Assembly (NCBI RefSeq): GCF_020215705.1
Contig: NZ_JAIWNB010000012.1
Span: 186,001-250,000 of the forward strand
DNA: 64,000 nt
Reading direction: 5' to 3'
Origin: Nonomuraea aurantiaca
GTDB lineage: Bacteria > Actinomycetota > Actinomycetes > Streptosporangiales > Streptosporangiaceae
The number at the start of each line of letters is the position of its first letter. The first letter of the stretch is position 1. Shown here piece by piece: positions 34,048-41,577 of this stretch. The notes under the pieces are model-generated. The model had not been told where the DNA came from, searched no databases, and worked only from the letters and a program-made list of their open reading frames with translations. The position numbers were made by a program, and so were the translations under genes.

Positions 34048-36084
34048 TTGCGAGTCCTGGCCGTTGTTCCCGCCCGCGGCGGTTCTGCGGGTGTTCCCCT
34101 GAAGAACCTCGCGCCGGTCGGTGGTATCCCCCTGGTCACCCGAGCCGTCCGCGCCGCGCTGCGCAGCGAGCTGATCGACCGGGTGGTGGTCAGCACCGAC
34201 CACGCGGGAATCGCCGAGGCCGCCAAGGAGGCGGGCGCGCTCGTCGTGGACCGTCCGGAGGAGCTGAGCGGCTCGACCGCCTCCAGCGAGTCGGCGGTCC
34301 TGCACGCGCTCGACACGCTCGGCGAGGACCCGGAGGTGGTCGTGCTCGTGCAGTGCACCAGCGCGTTCATCGACTCTGACGACCTGTCGGCGGCCGTGCG
34401 CAAGGTGCTCGACGGCGAGGCCGACGCGGTCGTGTCGGGCCTGCCGACGCACGAGTTCCTCTGGACCCCGGCCGGCGCCGGGATCAACCACGACCCCGCG
34501 TTCAGGCCGCGCAGGCAGGACCGTGAGCCGCAGTTCCGCGAGAACGGCGCGTTCTACGTCATGCGCACCTCCGGGCTGCGCGAGCACGGCCACCGCTTCT
34601 TCGGCACCATCGCCGTGCAGCCGGTGCCCGTGCGGCACGCGATCGAGATCGACGACCCCGAGGACCTGGAGCTGGCCCGCGCGCTGGCCCCGTTCGTGGA
34701 CGTGCCCGAGCCGATCGACGTCGACGCGGTCATCACCGACTTCGACGGCGTGCACACCGACGACCGCGCCTACGTCGACTCCGACGGCCGCGAGATGGTG
34801 CTGGTCAGCCGCTCCGACGGGATGGGCATCGCGCTGCTGCGCCGGGCCGGGGTGAAGGTGCTGGTCATGTCGACCGAGCACAACCCGGTCGTGGCCGCCC
34901 GCGCCCGCAAGCTGGGCGTGCCCGTGCTGCAGGGCCTGGCCGAGAAGCGGGTCGTACTGCGCGACTGGCTGACGATCGAGGGTCTCGACCCGGCCCGCGT
35001 CGCCTACGTGGGCAACGACGTCAACGACCTGGGCCCGATGGCCGAGGTGGGCTGGCCGATCGCGGTGCCGGACGCGCACCCGCGGGTCCGGGCGGCCGCC
35101 AGGGTCGTGCTGTCCAAGCCGGGCGGCGAGGGCGCCGTACGCGAGCTGTGCGACCGGGTCGTGGCGGCCCGGCCGGCGGAGCCCACGCCCGAGGTCAGGG
35201 AGCGTCCCAGGTTCGGCCCGGTGGCGGTCGGCGAGGTGCTGGTCGGCGACGGCGAGCCCGTCTACGTCATCGGCGAGATCGGCATCAACCACAACGGCGA
35301 CCTCGACCTCGCCCGCCGGCTCATCGACGTGGCGGCCGACGCGGGCTGCCAGGCGGTGAAGTTCCAGAAGCGCACCCCGGCCATCTGCGTGCCCGAGGCG
35401 CAGAAGGGGCAGATCAGGCAGACGCCCTGGGGCGAGATGACCTACCTGGAGTACAAGGAGCGGACCGAGTTCGGTTACGACGAGTACCGCCAGATCGCCA
35501 AGTACTGCGACGAGCGCGGCCTGCACTGGTTCGCCTCGCCGTGGGACGTACCCTCCATCGACTTCCTGGAGGAGATGGACGTCGTGGCGCACAAGATCGC
35601 CTCGGCCAGCGTCGCCGACCACGAGCTGCTCCGCGCCCTCGCGGCGACGGGCAAGCCGCTGATGCTGTCGACCGGCATGTCCACGCTCTCCGAGATCGAC
35701 CAGGCCGTCGAGATCCTCGGCACCGACAAGCTGATCATGATGCACGCCACCTCCACCTACCCCCTCCCGCCGGAGGAGGCGAACCTGCGCACGATCACCA
35801 CCCTCAAGGAGCGCTACGGCGTGCCGGTCGGCTACTCCGGGCACGAGCGCGGCCTGCAGATCTCGCTGGCCGCGGTGACGCTCGGCGCGGTCTGCGTGGA
35901 GCGGCACATCACGCTCGACCGGACCATGTGGGGCTCCGACCACGCCGCGTCGCTGGAGCCGTCGGGTCTGGAGCACCTGGTGCGTGACATCCGGATCATC
36001 GAGCAGGCGATGGGCGACGGCGTCAAGCGCGTCTTCCCCGGTGAGGAGGCCCCCAAGGCCCGCCTGCGCCGCGTCACCGTCTGA
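34048..36084 (+). CDS. Trifunctional nonulosonate enzyme: CMP-sialate synthetase, HAD phosphatase and sialate synthase
   Basis: A 678-residue fusion of three sequential enzymes. Residues 1-225 are a NeuA-type CMP-nonulosonate cytidylyltransferase (VPARGGSAGVPLKN, VQCTSAF, RENGAFYVMRT). Residues ~226-385 are a C0-type HAD phosphatase like KDO-8-P phosphatase (DFDGVHTDDRAYVDSDG at ~231 with the Asp pair; VGNDVNDLGPM at ~321). Residues ~390-678 are a NeuB synthase TIM barrel (GEIGINHNGDLDLARRLID, AVKFQKR, FASPWD, STGMSTLSEI, GYSGHERG, ERHITLDR). The usual C-terminal SAF (antifreeze-like) domain of NeuB is missing. The phosphatase suggests a 9-phosphate route: hexose-6-P or ManNAc-6-P plus PEP to nonulosonate-9-P, then dephosphorylation, then CMP activation. 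TTG 34048 has GAGGAG upstream. Confidence 0.93.
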   Translation: MRVLAVVPARGGSAGVPLKNLAPVGGIPLVTRAVRAALRSELIDRVVVSTDHAGIAEAAKEAGALVVDRPEELSGSTASSESAVLHALDTLGEDPEVVVLVQCTSAFIDSDDLSAAVRKVLDGEADAVVSGLPTHEFLWTPAGAGINHDPAFRPRRQDREPQFRENGAFYVMRTSGLREHGHRFFGTIAVQPVPVRHAIEIDDPEDLELARALAPFVDVPEPIDVDAVITDFDGVHTDDRAYVDSDGREMVLVSRSDGMGIALLRRAGVKVLVMSTEHNPVVAARARKLGVPVLQGLAEKRVVLRDWLTIEGLDPARVAYVGNDVNDLGPMAEVGWPIAVPDAHPRVRAAARVVLSKPGGEGAVRELCDRVVAARPAEPTPEVRERPRFGPVAVGEVLVGDGEPVYVIGEIGINHNGDLDLARRLIDVAADAGCQAVKFQKRTPAICVPEAQKGQIRQTPWGEMTYLEYKERTEFGYDEYRQIAKYCDERGLHWFASPWDVPSIDFLEEMDVVAHKIASASVADHELLRALAATGKPLMLSTGMSTLSEIDQAVEILGTDKLIMMHATSTYPLPPEEANLRTITTLKERYGVPVGYSGHERGLQISLAAVTLGAVCVERHITLDRTMWGSDHAASLEPSGLEHLVRDIRIIEQAMGDGVKRVFPGEEAPKARLRRVTV

Positions 36085-36095
36085 CGAGCGCGACC

Positions 36096-37076
36096 TTGAC
36101 CACTCTGTCCGTCATCGTGCCCGTGCGTGACGGCGAGCGTTTCATCGCCGACGCGCTCTCCTCACTGTGCCGCAACGCCCGGCGCGACTTCGAGTTCATC
36201 GTCGTGGACGACGGTTCCGTGGACGCCACGGGCGCCATCGCCGAGGACTTCCGCGCCGACCTGCCCGGCCTGTCCATCCTGCGCAATCCGGCGCCGGTTG
36301 GGCTCGCCGACGCGCGCAACACCGGGCTGTCGGCCGCGTCGGGCCGGTACGTCACGTTCATGGACGGCGACGACTGGCTCGCCCCCGGCTACCTGGCCCG
36401 GCTCGTCGAGGCCATCGACGGGCTCGGCTGCGACTTCGTCCGCGCCGACCACGTACAGGTCGAGGGACGTAAGCGGGTCGTGCACCGCGCTCCGCTGGCG
36501 CGGCGGGGCGTGGTGCTCCACCCTCGGGACGCGATCCTGCCCGCGAACGTGCGGACCATGGTCGACTACCCCTACGCCTGGGCCGGGATCTACCGGCGCT
36601 CGCTGCACGACCTGCTGCACTTCCCCGGCTCGCTGCACACCGCCGAGGACCGGCCGTGGATCTGGCGGCTGCACCGGGAGGCGGCCACGTTCGCGGTGGT
36701 CTCCCTGGCCGGGGTGTTCTACCGGCGGATGGTGTCGGGGTCGCTCACGCGGGTGGGCGACGAGCGGCAGCTGCACTTCTTCGACGCCTTCGAGCTGGTG
36801 TTCAAGGACCTCGAGGAGGAGTTCCTGCCCAAGGCCGTACGGAACTTCTGCGCGCTGCTCGCCCACCACCTGGAGATCGCCGACCGCTTCACCCCGCAGT
36901 TGCGCGCCCGGTTCGAGGAGCGCGGCGCGGAGATGGTGCGCACGCTGCCCACCGGCCTGGTGGCGGACGTGGTGTCGCGGATGTCCATGGAGCGCGAGGC
37001 CACCCTGCGGGCCCTGCTGCCCGACCTCCCCCCGAACCCCCACGTGCGGCCGCGCCGCGAACGGGAGGACTCATGA
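36096..37076 (+). CDS. Family 2 glycosyltransferase
   Basis: A 326-residue GT2 (GT-A fold) enzyme beginning MTTLSVIVPVRDGERFIADAL. The nucleotide-sugar motifs are FIVVDDGSVDATGAIA and the DxD-like MDGDDWLAPGYLARL. The acceptor part contains TAEDRPWIWRLH. There are no membrane helices, so it would act at the cytoplasmic face. The start is TTG 36096, 11 bases after the fusion enzyme, and the stop overlaps the next gene as ATGA. It probably adds a sugar, or a primer residue, during synthesis of the nonulosonate polymer made by this locus. Confidence 0.9.
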   Translation: MTTLSVIVPVRDGERFIADALSSLCRNARRDFEFIVVDDGSVDATGAIAEDFRADLPGLSILRNPAPVGLADARNTGLSAASGRYVTFMDGDDWLAPGYLARLVEAIDGLGCDFVRADHVQVEGRKRVVHRAPLARRGVVLHPRDAILPANVRTMVDYPYAWAGIYRRSLHDLLHFPGSLHTAEDRPWIWRLHREAATFAVVSLAGVFYRRMVSGSLTRVGDERQLHFFDAFELVFKDLEEEFLPKAVRNFCALLAHHLEIADRFTPQLRARFEERGAEMVRTLPTGLVADVVSRMSMEREATLRALLPDLPPNPHVRPRREREDS

Positions 37077-38311
37077 CGACCGTCTTCTACGCCTCGACGC
37101 TGTTCGGGGCGATGTCGCTGGCGGCCGGGATCGACGACGGCCGCTTCGCCGAGGGACGCCGGGTCCTCATCGTGTCCAACAACGCGGCGATCCCCGAGGT
37201 GACCATCCCGCTCGACCGGACGCCGGGCTTCGCGGTGCTGCGCTCCCGTTTCGACGAGATCCACTCGTGGAACGACCTGATCGCGCCGCTGCACCCGTCG
37301 GACTGGAAGGCCCGCGTCATCGAGGTGCCGATGATGGAGCGACTGATCCGCGCCCATCTGAAGCTCGACGACGTGGCCGAGCTGGTGCTGGAGTCGATCG
37401 CGGTGCCGCCCGCCCGGACGATCGCCGGGCTGGTGCGCGACTGCCCGATCACCGTCTACTCCGACGGCCTGATGAGCTACGGCCCGACCCGTGACCCGCT
37501 GCCCGCCGAGATCTTCCGCCGCATCACCCGCCTGCTCCACCTGGACCTCGTGCCGGGACTGGAGCCGCTCCTCCTCAGCGAGTACGGAGTGCCGCCCTCG
37601 ATCCTGCCGGACGAGGCGTTCCTGGCGGTGGTCCGGCAGGTAGCGACGACCGCGCCCGACATGCTGGCCGGGCAGGCGATGATCCTCGGGCAGTACCTGT
37701 CCGCGCTGGAGATCGTCACGCCGGAGGAGGAGGCGGCGCTGCACGAGTCGATGCTGCGCGGCCTGGTCTCCCGGGGCTACTCGACCGTCGTGTTCAAGCC
37801 GCACCCGGCGGCCGGGCGCAGGCACGCGCAGCTGCTCAGGGCCGCCGCCGAGCCGATGGACGTGCGGCTGCTGGTCGCCGGGGAGAGCGTCCCGGCCGAG
37901 GTGTGCTTCTCGGCGCTCCGGCCCGAGCTGGTCGTGGGCTGCTTCTCGACCGGCCTGATCACGGCCGGGCGCTACTTCGGGCTGCCGGTGGCCTCGTACG
38001 GCACGGATCTGGTGCTGGAGCGGCTGGCCCCGTACGAGAACAGCAACCGGGTGCCCGTCACGATCGTCGACGCGCTGCTGCCCCGCATGTCGGCGGACGG
38101 CACGATCGAGCCGGCGCCGCGCGGCTACCTGCGGGAGCTGGTCCAGGCCGTGGGTTACTGCATGCAGGCCGAGACCTACCCGGAGCTGCGGCCGGCGGAC
38201 TTCGACTTCGACCCGCGCTACTTCAAGCGCAAGCGCCTGGAGACGCTCGGCCTGACGGCCAAGCCCACGGCGCTGACGCGGCTGCGCCGCAAGATCCGCT
38301 CAGCGATCTGA
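37073..38311 (+). CDS. Polysialyltransferase-family glycosyltransferase
   Basis: A 412-residue protein resembling the actinobacterial alpha-2,8-polysialyltransferase family (GT-B type). Features are MTTVFYASTLFGAMSLAAGI at the start, the acidic YSDGLMSYGPTRDPL, VVFKPHPAAGRRHAQLL with the His-Pro motif of bacterial sialyltransferases, and the nucleotide-binding Ser/Thr region VVGCFSTGLITAGRYFGLPVASYG. It would polymerise CMP-activated nonulosonate made by the fusion enzyme. GGGAGG precedes ATG 37073. It is the last gene of the plus-strand operon, followed by a strong bidirectional hairpin. Confidence 0.85.
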   Translation: MTTVFYASTLFGAMSLAAGIDDGRFAEGRRVLIVSNNAAIPEVTIPLDRTPGFAVLRSRFDEIHSWNDLIAPLHPSDWKARVIEVPMMERLIRAHLKLDDVAELVLESIAVPPARTIAGLVRDCPITVYSDGLMSYGPTRDPLPAEIFRRITRLLHLDLVPGLEPLLLSEYGVPPSILPDEAFLAVVRQVATTAPDMLAGQAMILGQYLSALEIVTPEEEAALHESMLRGLVSRGYSTVVFKPHPAAGRRHAQLLRAAAEPMDVRLLVAGESVPAEVCFSALRPELVVGCFSTGLITAGRYFGLPVASYGTDLVLERLAPYENSNRVPVTIVDALLPRMSADGTIEPAPRGYLRELVQAVGYCMQAETYPELRPADFDFDPRYFKRKRLETLGLTAKPTALTRLRRKIRSAI

Positions 38312-38320
38312 ACGAGCGGC

Positions 38321-38345
38321 GCCCCCGGAGGCACCCTCCGGGGGC
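38321..38345. terminator. Bidirectional hairpin terminator between convergent glycan operons
   Basis: GCCCCCGGAGG, loop CAC, CCTCCGGGGGC forms a perfect 11-bp stem between the polysialyltransferase stop (38311) and the stop of the convergent glycosyltransferase (38362). It can serve both strands. Confidence 0.85.
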
Positions 38346-38361
38346 AACGGCTTTGTCCTCG

Positions 38362-39528
38362 TCAGGACAGCGCCCGCAGATACCGGCGCATCCGCCGCTT
38401 GGCCCGGTAGCCGACGCGCAGCATGGTGGGCGGCACGTCCAGGCGCATCCTGGCCCGGCGGCGGGCGGCGGCGTGCTCCGGCCCGTCGAGCAGCGATCTG
38501 GCCGGGACCCGCGGGCCGCCGGTCACCAGGCCGCCCAGCAGCCCGGCCCAGTTGTTGCGCTCCACCGGGTGGAAGTAGTTGGCCGCGCACCACGCGGCGT
38601 CGGCGGCGCGGAAGCCGCCGCCGGCCAGCTCGTCGAGCGTGCCCAGCAGCCCGCTGCCCTCGAACACCAGGTTGATCATCTCCGCGCTCACGCCGAAGTC
38701 GCTCAGCACCAGCAGCGGCACGTCCTGCGCGATGGCCTCCAGCGCCGCCGTCGAGCTGACGGTCACGAACCCGGCCGCCTGAGCCAGCTGATCATGCATC
38801 GAGCCCGCCTCGAACGCCACCCGCCCCGGCTCGCCGAGCTCGCGCCAGAGCCGCTGGTAGTGGAAGCGCTCGTTGTGCGTCTGCCGCTCGTCCTCCAGGG
38901 CGCGCAGCTTTACCACCACGTCCAGGTCCGGGCGGCGGGCGGCCAGCTCGGCCAGGGACAGCAGGATGCGTTCGCGATCCTCGCGCTCACGCGGCACCTT
39001 GGCCTGGGTGGCGAACACCACCCGGTTCCCGCCGCCGCGCACGGCCCGCGGGCGCAGGAACGGCAGCCGGGCCAGCCCGACCGCCCCTCCCCCGCCGAGC
39101 TGGGCGGCGATCCCGCCGAACTCGGCCACCTCCCGCTCGCTGTGCACCACGAACAGGTCGCACCCGCTGCGGAACAGCCACGCCTTCTCCGTCGCGGGCA
39201 CCGAGATGCCCGGCAGCCCGGTCACGAGCACCGGCCGCGGGCGCAGCCCGGCGAACGCCTCGGCGACCAGCACGTCCACGACCGGCCCCGTACAGGCGAC
39301 GATGATCGCGTCCGGCCGGGTCCGCTCCGCCAGCCGCCGCACCGCCCGCGCCGGCATCAGCGGCGGCGCGGGACGTCCGCCCACGGCGGCGGCGATCTGC
39401 TCGGGTGACGGCGCGATCGGCGTGCGCACCACCGCGAGGTCGCTCTCGCAGCCGGGTGACAGGTCGTCGAGCAGGCAGGCCGCCCACTTCAGGTAGGAGT
39501 CGGAGTCGGCCACGGCCAGCACTCTCAA
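38362..39528 (-). CDS. Putative glycosyltransferase (DUF6716-like) of the nonulosonate locus
   Basis: A 388-residue GT-B-like protein. From TTG 39528 it reads (M)RVLAVADSDSYLKWAACLLD, and GGAG lies 7 bp upstream. Further features are VLVTGLPGISVPATEKAWLFRSGCDLFVVHSEREV, VFATQAKVPREREDRERILLSL and the C-terminal donor-domain pattern GFVTVSSTAALEAIAQDVPLLVLSDFGVSAEM. The SSTAALEA stretch resembles the Ser/Thr motif of polysialyl- and sialyltransferases. I recall this build as a DUF6716 putative glycosyltransferase found beside NeuA/NeuB genes in actinomycetes. It is convergent with the polysialyltransferase operon. A longer in-frame start at 39615 would read through repeated DNA and is less likely. 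Confidence 0.7.
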   Translation of the reverse strand: MRVLAVADSDSYLKWAACLLDDLSPGCESDLAVVRTPIAPSPEQIAAAVGGRPAPPLMPARAVRRLAERTRPDAIIVACTGPVVDVLVAEAFAGLRPRPVLVTGLPGISVPATEKAWLFRSGCDLFVVHSEREVAEFGGIAAQLGGGGAVGLARLPFLRPRAVRGGGNRVVFATQAKVPREREDRERILLSLAELAARRPDLDVVVKLRALEDERQTHNERFHYQRLWRELGEPGRVAFEAGSMHDQLAQAAGFVTVSSTAALEAIAQDVPLLVLSDFGVSAEMINLVFEGSGLLGTLDELAGGGFRAADAAWCAANYFHPVERNNWAGLLGGLVTGGPRVPARSLLDGPEHAAARRRARMRLDVPPTMLRVGYRAKRRMRRYLRALS

Positions 39529-39586
39529 GTGGTCACTCCAGTCAGCTACGGGCAGACGCCCGGTCGTTCCAGTCAGATATGGGGCG

Positions 39587-39692
39587 AAGCCGGTCTTGTC
39601 CAGTGGCTCCGCCATGGAAGCCGGTCTTAACCGGCCGTTCCAGTCACCCGCGCGGCAAGCCGGTCACCCGGCAGATGCGGGGTAAGCCGGTC
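39587..39692 (+). repeat. Degenerate AAGCCGGTC repeats between two glycosyltransferase genes
   Basis: AAGCCGGTC occurs four times (39587, 39618, 39657, 39684) at intervals of 31, 39 and 27 bp, mixed with variants of TTCCAGTCA and CCGGTCATCCGG. The block fills most of the 160-bp interval between the two minus-strand glycosyltransferase genes. It has no good coding or promoter signature. Confidence 0.7.
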
Positions 39693-40635
39693 ATCCGGCG
39701 ACTCCGGTCAGATGGGAACGCAGGTCGGGGGCCGCCCTGCTGGTCCACCAGTCGTCCGGCACGTCCACCGCCTCGACCGCGACGCCGCGCGGGCCGAGCA
39801 GCACGCGCAGCGAGGTGATCGCGGTGGACGGCAGGCTGAGCACCCGCTGGGCGGGGTCGAGGCCGCGCAGCGTCAGCTCGGCCGGCACGCCGGCGTCGTG
39901 CACGGTGATCTCGGGCCGCTCGCGGATGACCGCCACGTCAGCGGGGTCCTCGCGGCGGTGCGGGAAGTAGGCGAGCGGCTCCTCGGCGGCCCGCTCCATC
40001 AGCCAGCCCAGGTAGCGGTCCCGGTGGACCAGCCCGTTCCTGACCAGAGAGGTGCCGAGCACGACGGTCCGTTCGGCCGGTCCCGGCCCGCTCAGCGGCT
40101 GCTCGCGCAGCCAGCCGAAGTCGTGGCGGACCAGGTCGACGCCCGCCGCGCGGACGGCAACCGCCAGCTCGTCGGTCACCGGCAGCGCGGTGAAGACCGA
40201 CACCCGGCTCACGCGCAGCCTGATCGCCGCCGCCAGCCCCAGGGCCGCGCGCAGCTTTCCCGGGTGGGCCCGCGCCCGCAACAGCGGCTTGTACGGCCCC
40301 GCGGCGAGCAGGGACAGCAGCCGGAGTGTGGCCAGCCCGTCGTCGACGATCACGATGCGACCCGGATGGGAGACGAGCCAGCGCAGCTGGACCCGGCCGG
40401 AGAAGGCGTCGCCGACGGCTTGCGGGGAGCGCGGCATGCGCTCGCGCGGCTCGGCCAGCTCCAGCCCCTCGGGCAGAGCCAGGCCGGACAGCTCCCTGCG
40501 GGTGGCCTTGAGCGCTCGCAGCCCGGCGCGCGGCACGACGACCGTGGCAGGCCCGAGCAGCCCAGCGCGGTGGGCCTCGATGGCGCACAGCATCTGAAGC
40601 GGAGACTCCACCCAGGCCGACGCCTGTTTGCCCAC
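39691..40635 (-). CDS. Putative sialyltransferase-like GT-B protein of the nonulosonate locus
   Basis: A 314-residue protein. It starts at GTG 40635 (MGKQASAWVESPLQMLCAIEAHRAG), with GGGGAG 7 bp upstream. ESPLQMLCAIEA resembles the opening of GT52/Lst-type sialyltransferases (SPLQ..ALE), and IVIVDDGLATLRLLSLL matches their acidic DDG motif. The late LSLPSTAITSLRVLLGPRGV fits the Ser/Thr donor-binding motif. There are no membrane helices. With its neighbours it probably starts or branches the CMP-nonulosonate-derived polymer. The family call is by motif resemblance and gene context, not certain homology. Confidence 0.55.
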   Translation of the reverse strand: MGKQASAWVESPLQMLCAIEAHRAGLLGPATVVVPRAGLRALKATRRELSGLALPEGLELAEPRERMPRSPQAVGDAFSGRVQLRWLVSHPGRIVIVDDGLATLRLLSLLAAGPYKPLLRARAHPGKLRAALGLAAAIRLRVSRVSVFTALPVTDELAVAVRAAGVDLVRHDFGWLREQPLSGPGPAERTVVLGTSLVRNGLVHRDRYLGWLMERAAEEPLAYFPHRREDPADVAVIRERPEITVHDAGVPAELTLRGLDPAQRVLSLPSTAITSLRVLLGPRGVAVEAVDVPDDWWTSRAAPDLRSHLTGVAG

Positions 40636-40722
40636 TCTGTTCTCCCCGCGGGGTGATAGCCCGTTCACGACCGCTTCAAGCTAGCCCGGCCGCCTTAAGC
40701 CGCCAGAAACGGGACATGAACA

Positions 40723-41559
40723 ATGGAGAGCATGAATTCGCTACTACTCAACACCGACGGCGTACAGGTTCCGCAGCTCGGATTCGGCGTCTGGCAGGTG
40801 CCGAACGACGAGGCCGAACAGGTCGTGACGACCGCCCTGGAGGCCGGTTACCGCCACATCGACACGGCCAGCGCGTACGGGAACGAGGAGGGCGTCGGCC
40901 GGGCCGTACGCGCCTCGGGGATCCCGCGCGAGAAGCTGTTCATCACCACCAAGCTCTTCAACAACGACCACGAGCGGGCGGAGGAGGCGTTCGACGAGAG
41001 CCTGTCCCGGCTCGGGCTCGACTACGTGGACCTGTATCTGATCCACTGGCCGGTGCCGTCCCGGAACAAGTACCTTCAGGCATGGCGCGGCCTGGAGAAG
41101 ATCTACCACCAGGGACGGGCCAAGGCGATCGGTGTGTCCAATTTCACCATCGAGACGCTCACCCGGGTCATCGACGAGGCCGACATCACTCCGTCCATCA
41201 ACCAGATCGAGCTGCACCCGTACTTCCAGCAGCGCGCGCTACGGGAGTTCCACGAGGCCAACGGCATCCTCACCGAGGCGTGGAGCCCGCTGGGGCAGGG
41301 CAAGGGGCTGCTCGGCGACCCGGCGCTGGCCGTGCTGTCGGAGAAGCACGGCAAGACGCCCGCCCAGATCGTGCTGCGCTGGCACATCCAGCTGGGCAAC
41401 GTGACGATCCCCAAGTCGGTCACGCCCGCGCGGATCAAGGAGAACTCCGAGGTGTTCGACTTCGTCCTCGACGCCGAGGACATGGCGGCCATCGGCGCCC
41501 TGACCAAGCAGGACGGCCGGATCGGGCCCGACCCGGAGACTTTCAGCTGGATGGGGTGA
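40723..41559 (+). CDS. Aldo/keto reductase (2,5-diketo-gluconate reductase type)
   Basis: A 278-residue AKR5-like enzyme, complete. It has VPQLGFGVWQVPNDEAEQVV, the catalytic Asp-Tyr region RHIDTASAYGNEEGVGRAV, Lys in FITTKLFNND, His in LYLIHWPVP, IGVSNF, NQIELHPYFQQ and the cofactor motif VTIPKSVTPARIKEN. It reduces carbonyl substrates with NADPH. The start is ATG 40723; ATG 40732 is an alternative. It is divergent from the sialyltransferase-like gene and followed after 18 bp by a Gfo/Idh/MocA gene. Confidence 0.92.
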   Translation: MESMNSLLLNTDGVQVPQLGFGVWQVPNDEAEQVVTTALEAGYRHIDTASAYGNEEGVGRAVRASGIPREKLFITTKLFNNDHERAEEAFDESLSRLGLDYVDLYLIHWPVPSRNKYLQAWRGLEKIYHQGRAKAIGVSNFTIETLTRVIDEADITPSINQIELHPYFQQRALREFHEANGILTEAWSPLGQGKGLLGDPALAVLSEKHGKTPAQIVLRWHIQLGNVTIPKSVTPARIKENSEVFDFVLDAEDMAAIGALTKQDGRIGPDPETFSWMG

Positions 41560-41577
41560 GTCCTAGGATCCTTCCCC

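Noticed and set aside
39587..39692. AAGCCGGTC repeats as a CRISPR array
   Set aside because: Repeat units are only 9 bp, spacing is irregular, the intervals are themselves degenerate repeats and no cas genes are present.
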